Assembly (NCBI RefSeq): GCF_000785435.2
Contig: NZ_JTDB02000001.1
Coordinates: forward strand, 1,206,499-1,270,498
Length of the DNA stretch: 64,000 nucleotides
Direction: 5' to 3'
Source of the DNA: Paraburkholderia sacchari
Lineage (GTDB): Bacteria; Pseudomonadota; Gammaproteobacteria; Burkholderiales; Burkholderiaceae
Shown here piece after piece: positions 45,304 to 54,223 of this stretch. A program made the translations under genes and the position numbers. Positions within the stretch are counted from its first letter, which is position 1. Each line of letters starts with the position of its first letter. Below the pieces are notes generated by a model. The model saw only the letters and a list, made by a program, of their open reading frames with translations. It ran no database searches and was not told where the DNA came from.

Positions 45304-46161
45304 TCATGGCAGAGACAGTCCCTGGAGCAAGGGCGCGAGCTTGCTCGCCGTTTGCTTCATACGCTCCACCGACTCCAGCAGTTCTTCGAGCGTGGCGCGC
45401 GCGGTGGGCGCATGCACGGCCAGCGCGGCAAGCACGCGCTTGTTGTCGGGTTCACGCACCGGCACCGCAATAGCGACCATGCCGCGCACGAACTCTTCGT
45501 TGTCGATGCCGATGCCGCGCACCGCGAGTTGGTCGAGTTCGGCCGCGAGCGCCTTCGGGGTCGTCAGGGTGCGCTGCGTCATCTTCGTCAGCACGAGGCG
45601 TTCGAGCAGCGTGTTGCGCTCGAGCATCGTCATCTGCGAGAGAAACAGCTTGCCGCTCGCGGTGCAGTGCAGCGGCACGTGCATGCCCGGACGCATCTCC
45701 ATGCGCAGCGGCTCCGTGGTTTCCACGCGCTCGATGTAGAGCACGCGGTCGCCGTCGAGCGCGGTGAGATTGCAGGTTTCGCCGAGCGTTTCCGCGAGTG
45801 CGCGCAGCAGCACGCGGCACGAGCGCGTGAAGGTGTTGTTGGCGAGCGTGGCGAGCGCAAGCTGCGCCGCGCGCGGGCCCAGCGCGATGCTGCGGTCGTG
45901 CCCGCGCGAATCGGGCATGTGGATCACGTAGCCGCGCGTTTCCAGCGAATCGATGAGCCGCAGCAGCGTCGCCTTCGGGATATGCAGCCGCGCGGACAAC
46001 TGCGAGAGCGTGTACGGCTGGCCCGCCGAGGCCAGCTGTTCGAGCACCACGAGCGCACGCAGCACGCGGGCTTCGTCGGTCGACGATTCTTCGCGCGGAG
46101 CAGGGGGGCGGCTTTGTGCACTTAGTGCACTTTGTGCGCTCTCTGGCGCTGTGCTGCGCAT
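45304..46161 (-). CDS. IclR-family transcriptional regulator
   Basis: 285 residues from ATG at 46161 (GGAGGAGATCG upstream). A ~40-residue Ser/Ala/Gln/Pro-rich lead precedes the wHTH (VLRALVVLEQLASAGQPYTLSQLSARLHIPKATLLRLIDSLETRGYV). Effector domain: GETCNLTALDGDRVLYIERVETTEPLRMEMRPGMHVPLHCTASGK and RGIGIDNEEFVRGMVAIAVPV. It resembles the sauR-like protein. It lies between the GMC gene (same strand, downstream) and the TauY-like gene (divergent). A site motif in front of it recurs upstream of xsc. Confidence 0.88.
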   Translation of the reverse strand: MRSTAPESAQSALSAQSRPPAPREESSTDEARVLRALVVLEQLASAGQPYTLSQLSARLHIPKATLLRLIDSLETRGYVIHMPDSRGHDRSIALGPRAAQLALATLANNTFTRSCRVLLRALAETLGETCNLTALDGDRVLYIERVETTEPLRMEMRPGMHVPLHCTASGKLFLSQMTMLERNTLLERLVLTKMTQRTLTTPKALAAELDQLAVRGIGIDNEEFVRGMVAIAVPVREPDNKRVLAALAVHAPTARATLEELLESVERMKQTASKLAPLLQGLSLP

Positions 46162-46211
46162 CGATCTCCTCCATAGGGGTGGCGCCAACGCATCTGGCAT
46201 ATCCGTCGCAA

Positions 46212-46234
46212 GCCGAAAATGAAACGAATTGTTC
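46212..46234. promoter_or_regulatory. Candidate regulator site shared with the xsc promoter region
   Basis: TGAAACGAATTGTTC (46220-46234), inside GCCGAAAATGAAACGAATTGTTC, is 14/15 identical to the reverse complement of 56144-56158 upstream of xsc. The core AACGA-A-T(T)GTT is close to a palindrome. It lies 50-75 bp before the IclR start and about 185 bp before the TauY-like leader, in the divergent gap. Confidence 0.55.
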
Positions 46235-46417
46235 GACTTTCCGGCCTTTTTTCAGTATCGATGGAAAGTTCATGCGGTTATGTAGCGGATTACCCGAATA
46301 CGCCGTGCGGTTTTCGCCTGCTGTACCAGGCGATACTGGACCACTGGCTCTACCTGCGCCATGCGCGTCTGCCTAGAATTTTTCCAACAGAGCGAAAAAT
46401 GAATACAGGAGACAAGC

Positions 46418-46483
46418 ATGACGAACAGGCAGTCGGCAGCACCCGCTCTCACAACCGTCTCCACGAAAACTGTGGAGGGTTGA
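46418..46483 (+). CDS. Possible 21-residue leader peptide before the TauY-like gene
   Basis: ATG at 46418 has a better ribosome site (CAGGAGACAAGC) than most genes here and opens a frame of 21 codons (MTNRQSAAPALTTVSTKTVEG) that stops at 46483, two bases before the ATG of the flavoprotein. It could couple translation or be a regulatory leader. It could also be the former start of the flavoprotein gene after a frame change. Confidence 0.35.
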   Translation: MTNRQSAAPALTTVSTKTVEG

Positions 46484-46485
46484 TC

Positions 46486-47901
46486 ATGGGATACAGCACC
46501 GTCGATCCCGCCGCGGCTGGTTTTGTTGCACGGAACGCCGCGTCCACCAAGTACGACCCCACCTACGACCCGCTCGTGTCGCCGGGCCCGGGCATCGGCA
46601 AGGATTATGCGCCGACCTACTGGGTCGGCACGGCAGGCAGCCCGCCGCCCGACGACGGCCCCGTCACGAAGGACCTCGACGTGGACGTCGCGATCATCGG
46701 CGCGGGGTATACAGGTCTCGCCACCGCGCTGTGCCTCGCCCGCGAGCACGGCATCAAGGCCGTGGTGCTGGAAGCGAACCGCACCAGCTGGGGCTGCAGC
46801 AGCCGCAACGGCGGGCAGGGGCAGAACGCTTCGGGACGCCTCTCGCGCTCGCAATGGATCGAGCGCTGGGGCAAGGACGTCGCGCTGAAAATGCACGATG
46901 AGATCCAGCAGGGCTTCAATCACTTCAAGGAACTCGTCGCCGAAATCGACTGCGATCCGCAGCCGGGCGGCCACTTCCTGATCGCGCACCGGCCCCGCAT
47001 CATGGCCAAGCTCGCCGCCGAAGCGAAGGTGTGGAAGGACGTGTTCGGCTACCCGTCTGAGCTGCTGAGCGCCGAAACCTTCCGCCGCGAATTCATCAAC
47101 GATCACGAGGCGTGTGGCGCGCTGCACGAGCCCGAGGGAATCGGCATACACGCGCTGAAGCTCGCGTTCGGCTATCTGCGCCTCGCGCGCGAAGCGGGCG
47201 CCAAGGTCCACACGAGCAGCCCGGTGATGGGATGGGAAACCATCAACGGCGTGCATCATCTGCGCACGCCGGGCGGCGTCGTGCGGGCGCGCGCGGTGGG
47301 CATCGCTACCGGCGCGTACACGGCGCAGACGCTGCATCCCACGCTGCATAGCAAGATCATGCCGATCCTCTCGAACTCGATGGTCACGCGCGTGCTCACC
47401 GATGCCGAGATCGCGGCCTGCAATTTCCGCACGACCCAGGTGCTCACGGACACGCGCACGCTGCGCTTCTACTATCGCTTCCTGCCCGATCGCCGGCTGC
47501 AGATCGGCAGCCGCAGCGCGATCACCGGCGAGGACGCGCCGAATCCGCGCCACCTCGATCTGCTCAAGGAAGGCATGGCGCGCAAGTTCCCGGCGCTGCG
47601 CGGCGTGGAGATCGACTACTCGTGGTGGGGCTGGGTCGACGTGAGCCACGACATGATGCCCCGGGTGTGCCAGCCCGATCCGCGGCAATCGGTGTTTTAC
47701 GCACTCGGCTACGGCGGCAATGGCGTGTCATATTCGCAGCAGGCCGGGCGCCGGCTGGCCGAGCGCATCGCAGGCAAGGGCGCGCAGCAAACCTTGCCGA
47801 TTTTCACCACGCCACTGCCTGGCCACCCGTTCGCGCCGTTCAGGCGCATCGGCCAGCGCATGCTTTATCTGCAGTACTTCAGGCGCGACGAGAAGCCCTG
47901 A
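46486..47901 (+). CDS. tauY: FAD-dependent amine oxidoreductase, probable taurine dehydrogenase large subunit
   Basis: 471 residues, ATG at 46486 (GGAGGG 6 bases upstream). About 65 residues precede the DAO-type FAD fold: VDVAIIGAGYTGLATALCLA, SWGCSSRNGGQGQNASG (flavin loop), VGIATGAYTAQTLHP and YALGYGGNGVSYSQQAGRRLAERI. Family: DadA/PuuB-like amine dehydrogenases, to which TauY belongs. The candidate TauX subunit is 9 kb away in the xsc operon; a shared upstream site and the adjacent amino acid permease support the link. It could instead oxidise another amine. Confidence 0.68.
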   Translation: MGYSTVDPAAAGFVARNAASTKYDPTYDPLVSPGPGIGKDYAPTYWVGTAGSPPPDDGPVTKDLDVDVAIIGAGYTGLATALCLAREHGIKAVVLEANRTSWGCSSRNGGQGQNASGRLSRSQWIERWGKDVALKMHDEIQQGFNHFKELVAEIDCDPQPGGHFLIAHRPRIMAKLAAEAKVWKDVFGYPSELLSAETFRREFINDHEACGALHEPEGIGIHALKLAFGYLRLAREAGAKVHTSSPVMGWETINGVHHLRTPGGVVRARAVGIATGAYTAQTLHPTLHSKIMPILSNSMVTRVLTDAEIAACNFRTTQVLTDTRTLRFYYRFLPDRRLQIGSRSAITGEDAPNPRHLDLLKEGMARKFPALRGVEIDYSWWGWVDVSHDMMPRVCQPDPRQSVFYALGYGGNGVSYSQQAGRRLAERIAGKGAQQTLPIFTTPLPGHPFAPFRRIGQRMLYLQYFRRDEKP

Positions 47902-48066
47902 TCGGCGAGGCGCAACAGCGGCCACGCCGTCAATCTGCAGACGATCCGCGGAAAATCCGTTCGGATCGCGAAGCGAATAACAACCTTGAACCTCCCTCCG
48001 GGCGGCGCGCATAGCGCGCCGCACCGTACCTTCATGCAAACCCGGAGTTGAATCTCAGGAGACGAC

Positions 48067-49527
48067 ATGCAACCTTCTATGGATAACCAGGAACTGAAAT
48101 GCGGCCTCAAGCAGCGCCACATGACGATGATCGCGCTAGGCGGCGTCATCGGCGCTGGCCTGTTCGTTGGCAGCGGCGTTGTGATCCAGCAGACCGGACC
48201 CGCCGCCGTGCTCTCGTTCCTCATCACCGGCGGCCTCGTGGTGCTGGTGATGCGCATGCTCGGCGAAATGGCCTGCGCGATGCCCGCGGTCGGTTCGTTC
48301 TACGAATATGCGCGGCTCGCGTTCGCCACCTGGCGCGGGCCCGGCAGGCTCGCGGGCTTCCTCACGGGCTGGATGTACTGGTATTTCTGGGTGATCGTGG
48401 TCGCCGTGGAAGCGGTGGCGGGCGCGAAGCTCGTGCAGTTCTGGCTACCCGATGCGCCAGCCTGGATCATCAGTCTCGTGCTGCTCGTGCTGTTGAGCGC
48501 GACGAACCTGATCTCGGTGGGCAGCTACGGCGAGTTCGAGTTCTGGTTCTCGTCGATCAAGGTAGCGGCCATCATCGTCTTCCTGTTTCTTGGCGGGCTG
48601 TATGTGCTCGGGCTGTGGCCTGCGTCGCTGCACACGACCGCCGTATTGCCGACGCTGCTCGGCCATGGCGGCCTCATGCCGAAGGGCATCGGGCCAGTGT
48701 TGAGCGGTGCGGTAGCGGCAACCGGCTTTTACTTTGGCGCGGAGATCGTCACGATTGCGGCCGCCGAAGCGCGCGAGCCGGCCAAGGCCGTCGCGAAGGC
48801 CACCAACTCGGTCATCACGCGGGTGCTGGTGTTCTACGTGGGTTCGGTGCTGCTGGTGGTCGCGCTCGTGCCGTGGAATTCGGCGCGCATGGCCACGCCC
48901 TATGTGAGCGCGCTCGAAGTCATGGGGCTGCCGGCCGCCGCTAACATCATGAACGCGATCGTGCTGACCGCCGTGCTTTCGGCGCTCAACTCGGGACTCT
49001 ATGCGGCCTCGCGCATGCTGTTCGCGCTGACCCGCCACGGCGACGCGCCCGCCGCGCTCGCCAAGGTGAACCGCCGCGGCGTGCCGGTGCGCGCGATCCT
49101 GCTCGGCACCGTGTTCGGCTATATCTCGGTCGTGATGTCGTATGTTTCGCCCGATACGGTGTTCGCGTTCCTCGTCAACTCGTATGGCACGGTCGCGATC
49201 TTTGTCTATCTGCTGATCGCCTTGTCGCAACTGCGCCTGCGCCAGCGCCTCGATCAGGCGGCAGTCGGGGAGCTGCGCGTGCGGATGTGGTGCTTCCCAT
49301 ACCTCACGTGGGTCGCGATTATCGGCATGGTCGGCATTCTGGTGGCGATGGCCTTTATTCCGGAGCAGCGCAAGCCGCTGTGGCTCGGCGTCGCGAGCCT
49401 CGCCGTGCTGCTCGTGACCTATGCGTGGCTGCACCGCCGTGCGCGCAAGCGTGAGCGCGCGCTCGATTACGGCGCGGGCTTTGCGAAGTTGTCGCATGCC
49501 GGCGGCGCAGGAAACTTTGGCGAATGA
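48067..49527 (+). CDS. Amino acid permease (APC superfamily, AAT/GabP-like)
   Basis: 486 residues, ATG at 48067 (CAGGAGACGAC upstream). Twelve helices and the APC opening LKQRHMTMIALGGVIGAGLFVGSGVVIQQTGPAAVLSF, with EMACAMPAVGSFYEYAR and FYFGAEIVTIAAAEAREPAKAVAKATNSVITR. GabP-like carriers transport omega-amino acids. Being between the TauY-like enzyme and the CobS-like ATPase, uptake of taurine or hypotaurine is plausible, in parallel with the ABC system at 58.8-61.5 kb. Confidence 0.83.
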   Translation: MQPSMDNQELKCGLKQRHMTMIALGGVIGAGLFVGSGVVIQQTGPAAVLSFLITGGLVVLVMRMLGEMACAMPAVGSFYEYARLAFATWRGPGRLAGFLTGWMYWYFWVIVVAVEAVAGAKLVQFWLPDAPAWIISLVLLVLLSATNLISVGSYGEFEFWFSSIKVAAIIVFLFLGGLYVLGLWPASLHTTAVLPTLLGHGGLMPKGIGPVLSGAVAATGFYFGAEIVTIAAAEAREPAKAVAKATNSVITRVLVFYVGSVLLVVALVPWNSARMATPYVSALEVMGLPAAANIMNAIVLTAVLSALNSGLYAASRMLFALTRHGDAPAALAKVNRRGVPVRAILLGTVFGYISVVMSYVSPDTVFAFLVNSYGTVAIFVYLLIALSQLRLRQRLDQAAVGELRVRMWCFPYLTWVAIIGMVGILVAMAFIPEQRKPLWLGVASLAVLLVTYAWLHRRARKRERALDYGAGFAKLSHAGGAGNFGE

Positions 49528-49574
49528 GGTCGATGAATGAGCCGGAACGCAAGCCAGACGAAAGGGAGAACGAC

Positions 49575-50585
49575 ATGACGACGGAACGCGCGATGGAGGG
49601 GCCGGACCGCATCGTGTCGGTGCGCGAGCGATTCGGCTTCGACTCGAACCTGATGGTGCCCGCGTTCAGCGAACGCGACGCCCATGTGCCGGATCTCGAC
49701 GAAGCCTACCGCTTCAACCCCGAAGTGACGCTCGCGATTCTGGCCGGCTTCACGCGCAACCGGCGCGTGATGGTGCAGGGCTTGCACGGCACGGGCAAGT
49801 CCACGCATATCGAGCAGGTCGCGGCGCGCCTGAACTGGCCGTGCGTGCGCGTGAATCTCGACGGCCATATCAGCCGCCTCGATCTGGTCGGCAAGGACGC
49901 CATCGTGGTGCGCGACGGCCGCCAGGTCACCGAGTTTCAGGAGGGCATCGTGCCATGGGCGCTCCAGCGCCCGGTCGCGCTGATCTTCGACGAGTACGAC
50001 GCCGGCCGCCCCGACGTAATGTTCGTGATCCAGCGCATTCTCGAACGCGACGGCAATTTCACGCTGCTCGACCAGAATCGCGTGATACGGCCGCATCCGC
50101 ACTTTCGGCTCTTCGCGACCACCAACACAATTGGCCTCGGCAATCTCAACGGCCTTTATCACGGCACGCAGATGCTCAATCACGCACAGATGGATCGCTG
50201 GAACGTGGTCGCGACGCTCAACTACCTGCCGCGCGAGGAGGAGGCCGGCATTGTGCTCGCGCGCGTGCCGGAGATGGACGACGAGGCGGGCCGGCAACTC
50301 GTCGATTCGATGATCAGCATGGCGGCGCTCACGCGCAAGGGATTCGCGAGCGGCGATCTTTCCACGCTGATGTCGCCGCGCACGGTCATCGACTGGGCCG
50401 AGAACTGCCAGATTTTCCGCGATCCCGCGCTGGCCTTCCGGCTCACGTTCCTGAACAAGTGCGATGAGGCCGAGCGGCCCGTCGTGGCCGAGTATTACCA
50501 GCGCTGCTTTGATGTCGAACTGCGTGTCGAACTGCGTGTCGAGCCAGGCAGCGACGATGGCGACGAACCGGAGCCGCGTACGTGA
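49575..50585 (+). CDS. CobS-like MoxR-type AAA+ ATPase
   Basis: 336 residues from ATG at 49575 (GGGAGA 6 bases upstream). An ATG at 49524 overlapping the permease stop is the alternative and adds 17 residues. N-terminal CobS-like segment (FGFDSNLMVPAFSERDAHVPDLDEAYRFN), Walker A VQGLHGTGKSTHIEQVA, Walker B VALIFDEYDAGRPDVMFVIQR, sensor-1 FRLFATTNTIG. The EYDAGRP stretch is typical of cobaltochelatase CobS. No cobN or cobalamin gene is present, so it probably remodels another enzyme. It overlaps the CobT-like gene by 4 bp. Confidence 0.85.
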   Translation: MTTERAMEGPDRIVSVRERFGFDSNLMVPAFSERDAHVPDLDEAYRFNPEVTLAILAGFTRNRRVMVQGLHGTGKSTHIEQVAARLNWPCVRVNLDGHISRLDLVGKDAIVVRDGRQVTEFQEGIVPWALQRPVALIFDEYDAGRPDVMFVIQRILERDGNFTLLDQNRVIRPHPHFRLFATTNTIGLGNLNGLYHGTQMLNHAQMDRWNVVATLNYLPREEEAGIVLARVPEMDDEAGRQLVDSMISMAALTRKGFASGDLSTLMSPRTVIDWAENCQIFRDPALAFRLTFLNKCDEAERPVVAEYYQRCFDVELRVELRVEPGSDDGDEPEPRT

Positions 50586-52324
50586 GCGCCACGCCCACGC
50601 CCGAAGCCGTGCGCGCCGCGCTGCGGCACGAGGCGCTCTGCGCGGCCGCCGTGCGCGCGCTCACCGGCGACGCCGCGCTTCACTATCGCGGCGGCCGCTT
50701 GTGCCGCGAGTTGCGGCCGCTGCCGCTCCATGCCCCGCATCTGCGCAGCAACGCCTACGAAGACGACTTCCCCTCGCAGCGCGGCGCCGCCGACGCCGCC
50801 GCGCTGCGGCTGCTCCTTTCCGATGCCGCGCTGCACCGGCGGTTGTGTCCCGAGGACTCCGTCGAGCGCCTGCTGTTCGAGCTATTCGAGCAGGTGCGCT
50901 GCGAGGCGTGCCTGCCGCCAGGCATGCCGGGACTCGCGCAGAACTTGCGACACCGCTTCGAAACGTGGTCGCGCGCCTGGTTCCGCTCGGGCATGAGCGA
51001 GGGCCATCTCGGCATCCTGCTCTATACGGTTGCGCAGATCGTGTGGTCGCGCGTGACCGGCTGGCCCGTGCTCGAAGACACCGAGGATCTGATCGAGGCG
51101 ACACGCGCCGGCATCGTGCCGGCGATCGGCGTGCAGCTTGCCGGGCTGCGCGCGCATCGCGCCGACCAGCGCGCCTACGCGGCGCATGCGCTGGAACTGG
51201 CGCGGCGCATCGCGGCGATGCTCGACGACGCGCGCGCGGCCCACGCCCAGGACGACGACAGCGAAGCCCGCGCGCCCGACGACGCGTTGACGTCGTTCTC
51301 GCTCTGGGTCGACTTCGACGAAACGAGCGTCGAGCTGCCCGCGCTCGCGACCAGCGGCACGAGCCGCGTGCTGGCCGATGCCATCGACGGCTATCGCGCC
51401 TGGACGACGCAGTACGACCGCGAAATCCGGCCCGCCTCGCACGTGCGCGAGGCGCTGCTGCGCGAGTACCGCGAACGGCTCGACGAGCGCATCGCCGCTT
51501 GCAACATCAACGTCGCGCGGCTCGCGCGCGTGCTCCAGATGGCGATTGCGGTGCCGCAGCGCGACGGCTGGCTGTTCGGCGAGGAAGACGGCCGCATCGA
51601 CGGCCGGCGCCTCGCGCAAGTCGTCAGCTCGCCAGCCGAGCGGCGCGTGTTCCGGCGCGAACGATACGAGCCGCGCAGCGATTGCGTGGTGGGCTTCCTG
51701 ATCGACTGCTCGGGGTCCATGAAGGCGCACATCGAGCCCGTGGCGATGATGGCCGATCTGCTCGCGCGCGCGTGCGAGCAGGCGGGCATCGCCACCGAAG
51801 TGCTCGGCTTCACGACGCAGGCCTGGAACGGCGGGCGCGCGCGGACGGACTGGCTCGCGAACGGGCGGCCGCCGCATCCGGGACGCCTGAACGAGACCTG
51901 CCACATGGTGTTCAAATCCGCCGACGAAAGCTGGCGACGCGCTCGCCCGGCCATCGCCGCGCTGCTCAAGGCGGACCTGTTTCGCGAGGGCGTGGACGGC
52001 GAGGCCGTCGAATGGGCGTGCGCGCGGCTCGCGAGCCGCACCGAGGCGCGCCGCATTCTCGTGGTGGTTTCCGATGGCAGCCCGATGGACACGGCAACGG
52101 CGCAGATGAACGACGCGTTCTATCTGGACAATCACCTGAAGGAAGTCGTGGCGAAGCACGAGGCCATGCGCGACGTCGATGTGATCGGGCTGGGCGTGGG
52201 ACTCGATCTCAGCCCGTACTATTCGTACTGCGTGGCGATCGACTCGGGCGAGGCGCTCGACATGGCGCGGCTGATCGGGCTCGCGCGATGGATCGGGCGC
52301 TGCCAGGCGGCTCATTCGGTTTGA
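50582..52324 (+). CDS. CobT-like von Willebrand A domain protein
   Basis: 580 residues, GTG at 50582 overlapping the ATPase stop (GTGA). The N-terminal ~350 residues resemble the CobT/nicotinate-chelatase subunit (LHAPHLRSNAYEDDF; LCPEDSVERLLFELFEQVRCEA). A C-terminal vWA domain begins near residue 370 with the MIDAS DCSGSMKAHIEPVAMMADLL and has VVSDGSPMD. With the CobS-like ATPase it forms the AAA+/vWA pair that inserts metal in chelatases or activates enzymes (compare NorQ/NorD, CbbQ/CbbO). The gene that follows is convergent, with only one base between the stops. Confidence 0.85.
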   Translation: MSATPTPEAVRAALRHEALCAAAVRALTGDAALHYRGGRLCRELRPLPLHAPHLRSNAYEDDFPSQRGAADAAALRLLLSDAALHRRLCPEDSVERLLFELFEQVRCEACLPPGMPGLAQNLRHRFETWSRAWFRSGMSEGHLGILLYTVAQIVWSRVTGWPVLEDTEDLIEATRAGIVPAIGVQLAGLRAHRADQRAYAAHALELARRIAAMLDDARAAHAQDDDSEARAPDDALTSFSLWVDFDETSVELPALATSGTSRVLADAIDGYRAWTTQYDREIRPASHVREALLREYRERLDERIAACNINVARLARVLQMAIAVPQRDGWLFGEEDGRIDGRRLAQVVSSPAERRVFRRERYEPRSDCVVGFLIDCSGSMKAHIEPVAMMADLLARACEQAGIATEVLGFTTQAWNGGRARTDWLANGRPPHPGRLNETCHMVFKSADESWRRARPAIAALLKADLFREGVDGEAVEWACARLASRTEARRILVVVSDGSPMDTATAQMNDAFYLDNHLKEVVAKHEAMRDVDVIGLGVGLDLSPYYSYCVAIDSGEALDMARLIGLARWIGRCQAAHSV

Positions 52325-52325
52325 T

Positions 52326-53087
52326 TCAGCCGATCATCTCCTTCACCGCGCAGAGCACGAGCGAAGCGCCAATCACCATCAGCACGCCGAACGCGAGCCT
52401 GCGCATCGCGATGGAGGAAAGCGGAGGCGGGTAGTGGCGCGCCGCGACCGTCATCAACATGACGACCGGCGCGGCCAGCGCGGCCTCGATGCAGATCGAG
52501 GCGGGCAGCGCGCCTTCCCAGGCGCTGAACAGCACGCGCGTGAGCGACGTCACCGTGAAAATCACGATCAGCGCGCAGCGAATCTCGATCAGCTTGAGCG
52601 GCTGGCGATAGAACTGGAAGATGAGCGGCGGCCCCGACACGCCGAACATGCCGCTCAGCAAACCGCCGCATACGCCGCTCACGAAAAAGCTGCGGTCTCC
52701 TGAACGCTGCGCGAGCGGCGCGGGCCGCAACGCGGCGCTCAGGCCGCCATACAGCACGACCGCGCCTAGCAGCAGTTGCAGCACGCCCGAAGCCGCCGTG
52801 CTCAGGTAATCGAGCAGCAGCACGCCCACCACGACCGAGGGCAGCACGCCGAGCGTCGCAGCGCCCACGGCGCGCCAGTCGATATGGTGTAGCTTGCCGG
52901 GCAGCGCGGCCGCGCTGTTGGCAAGCGTGACGAGACTCATCAGGGTAGCGATGCTGGCGATGGGCGCGAGGCTGAAGCCGCTGGTTGCGCCCATGACGAT
53001 CATGCCGAGGCCGAAGCCGGTAATCGTCTGAAAATAACTGGCGGCGCCAATCACGGCGATCAGCGCCAGGACCTTCTCATGCGTCAT
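52326..53087 (-). CDS. tauE: TauE/SafE-family sulfite exporter
   Basis: 253 residues; ATG at 53087 overlaps the pta stop by 4 bp. Eight hydrophobic helices of the TauE/SafE type with the two repeated motifs [15 protein letters not shown] (about 25-40) and [23 protein letters not shown] (about 145-170). Removes the sulfite (or sulfoacetate) released by Xsc. Last gene of the xsc-pta-tauE run, as in taurine clusters of Cupriavidus. Confidence 0.88.
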   Translation of the reverse strand: MTHEKVLALIAVIGAASYFQTITGFGLGMIVMGATSGFSLAPIASIATLMSLVTLANSAAALPGKLHHIDWRAVGAATLGVLPSVVVGVLLLDYLSTAASGVLQLLLGAVVLYGGLSAALRPAPLAQRSGDRSFFVSGVCGGLLSGMFGVSGPPLIFQFYRQPLKLIEIRCALIVIFTVTSLTRVLFSAWEGALPASICIEAALAAPVVMLMTVAARHYPPPLSSIAMRRLAFGVLMVIGASLVLCAVKEMIG

Positions 53088-54133
53088 GCTGCGTGCGGTT
53101 CCTGCGAGTGGGTAGCGGGGCGCGGGCGGGCCGCCTGGGCCGCTTGCGCCTGGACCGCCGTGGTGGCGATCACGTAATAGATGTCTTCGGGCGAGCAGCC
53201 GCGCGAAAGGTCGTTGGCGGGCCGGTTGAGGCCCTGCATCAGAGGGCCGATGGCCTTCGCGCCGCCGAGCCGCTCCGCGAGCTTGTAGCCGATATTGCCC
53301 GCGTCGAGATTCGGAAACACCAGTACGTTCGCGTGGCCGCCGCACTGCGAATGCTCGATCTTGCGCTCGGCGATCTCGGCCACGAGTGCCGCGTCGAGTT
53401 GCACGTCGCCGTCCACGCACAGCGCGGGGCGCTGCTCGTGCACGCGGCGCGTCGCCTCGATCACCTTGTCCACGCTCGCGTGGTGGGCGCTGCCGCTCGT
53501 CGAGAACGACAGCATCGCCACGCGCGGCTCTTCCATCAGCAGGCTGCGCGCGCTGTCCGCGGCGGCCATCGCGATCTCGGCAAGCTGCGCCGCGTCGGGG
53601 TCCACCACGAGCGCGCAGTCGGAGAAAATCAGCCCGCCTTTATAGCGGTGAAACGGCTCGCACAGCATCATCAGGAAGAAGCTCGATACGAGCTTGAACG
53701 ACGGCTCGACGCCGATCAGCTGAATGGCCGCGCGCACCACGTCGGCGCTCGTGTGGACGGCGCCGGCCACCGAGCCGTCCGCGTGGCCGAGACGCACCAT
53801 CAGGTTGGCAAAGACGAGCGGCTTCGCGGCTTCTTCCCGCGCGAGCGCGGGCGTCATACCCTTGGCGCCGCGCAACGCGACGAGTTCTTCGGCGAACGCG
53901 GTGCGCCAGGCGCTGGTTTGCGGGTCGATCAGCGCAATCTCGCCAAGGGCGACGGACTCGCGCGCGGCGGCGGCGCGGATGGCGTCCGGCTGGCCAACCA
54001 GCATGATGCGCGCGATGCCTTCCTGGCTCGCCCGGGCCGCGGCGGCGAGCACGCGCGCGTCCTCGGCCTCGCAAAGCACGATGCGCATGGGAGCCTGGCG
54101 GGCGCTTTCGACGATGCGGTTCAGGGCTTTCAT
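53084..54133 (-). CDS. pta: Phosphate acetyltransferase (short form)
   Basis: 349 residues from ATG at 54133, chosen because family proteins open with MKALDRI; an ATG at 54166 lacks a ribosome site, and neither start has a strong one. PTA_PTB domain only, without the DRTGG/P-loop part of the long form: [66 protein letters not shown] and [33 protein letters not shown]. Converts acetyl phosphate from Xsc to acetyl-CoA. A hairpin with T-run lies between xsc and this gene. Confidence 0.92.
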   Translation of the reverse strand: MKALNRIVESARQAPMRIVLCEAEDARVLAAAARASQEGIARIMLVGQPDAIRAAAARESVALGEIALIDPQTSAWRTAFAEELVALRGAKGMTPALAREEAAKPLVFANLMVRLGHADGSVAGAVHTSADVVRAAIQLIGVEPSFKLVSSFFLMMLCEPFHRYKGGLIFSDCALVVDPDAAQLAEIAMAAADSARSLLMEEPRVAMLSFSTSGSAHHASVDKVIEATRRVHEQRPALCVDGDVQLDAALVAEIAERKIEHSQCGGHANVLVFPNLDAGNIGYKLAERLGGAKAIGPLMQGLNRPANDLSRGCSPEDIYYVIATTAVQAQAAQAARPRPATHSQEPHAA

Positions 54134-54174
54134 GATTTCATGGGATTCAGATAAATAAGGCAACATCCATACGT

Positions 54175-54209
54175 GAAAAACCCGCGCGCGCCGGGTGGAC
54201 GCGCGCGGG
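54175..54209 (-). terminator. Terminator or attenuator between xsc and pta
   Basis: Stem cccgcgcgcg / cgcgcgcggg (54181-54190 and 54200-54209) with a 9-base loop. On the minus strand it is followed by TTTTTC (54180 down to 54175). It lies 15 bases after the xsc stop and about 40 before pta, so it should lower pta and tauE transcription relative to xsc. Confidence 0.78.
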
Positions 54210-54223
54210 CCGCTGCTTGCCGC

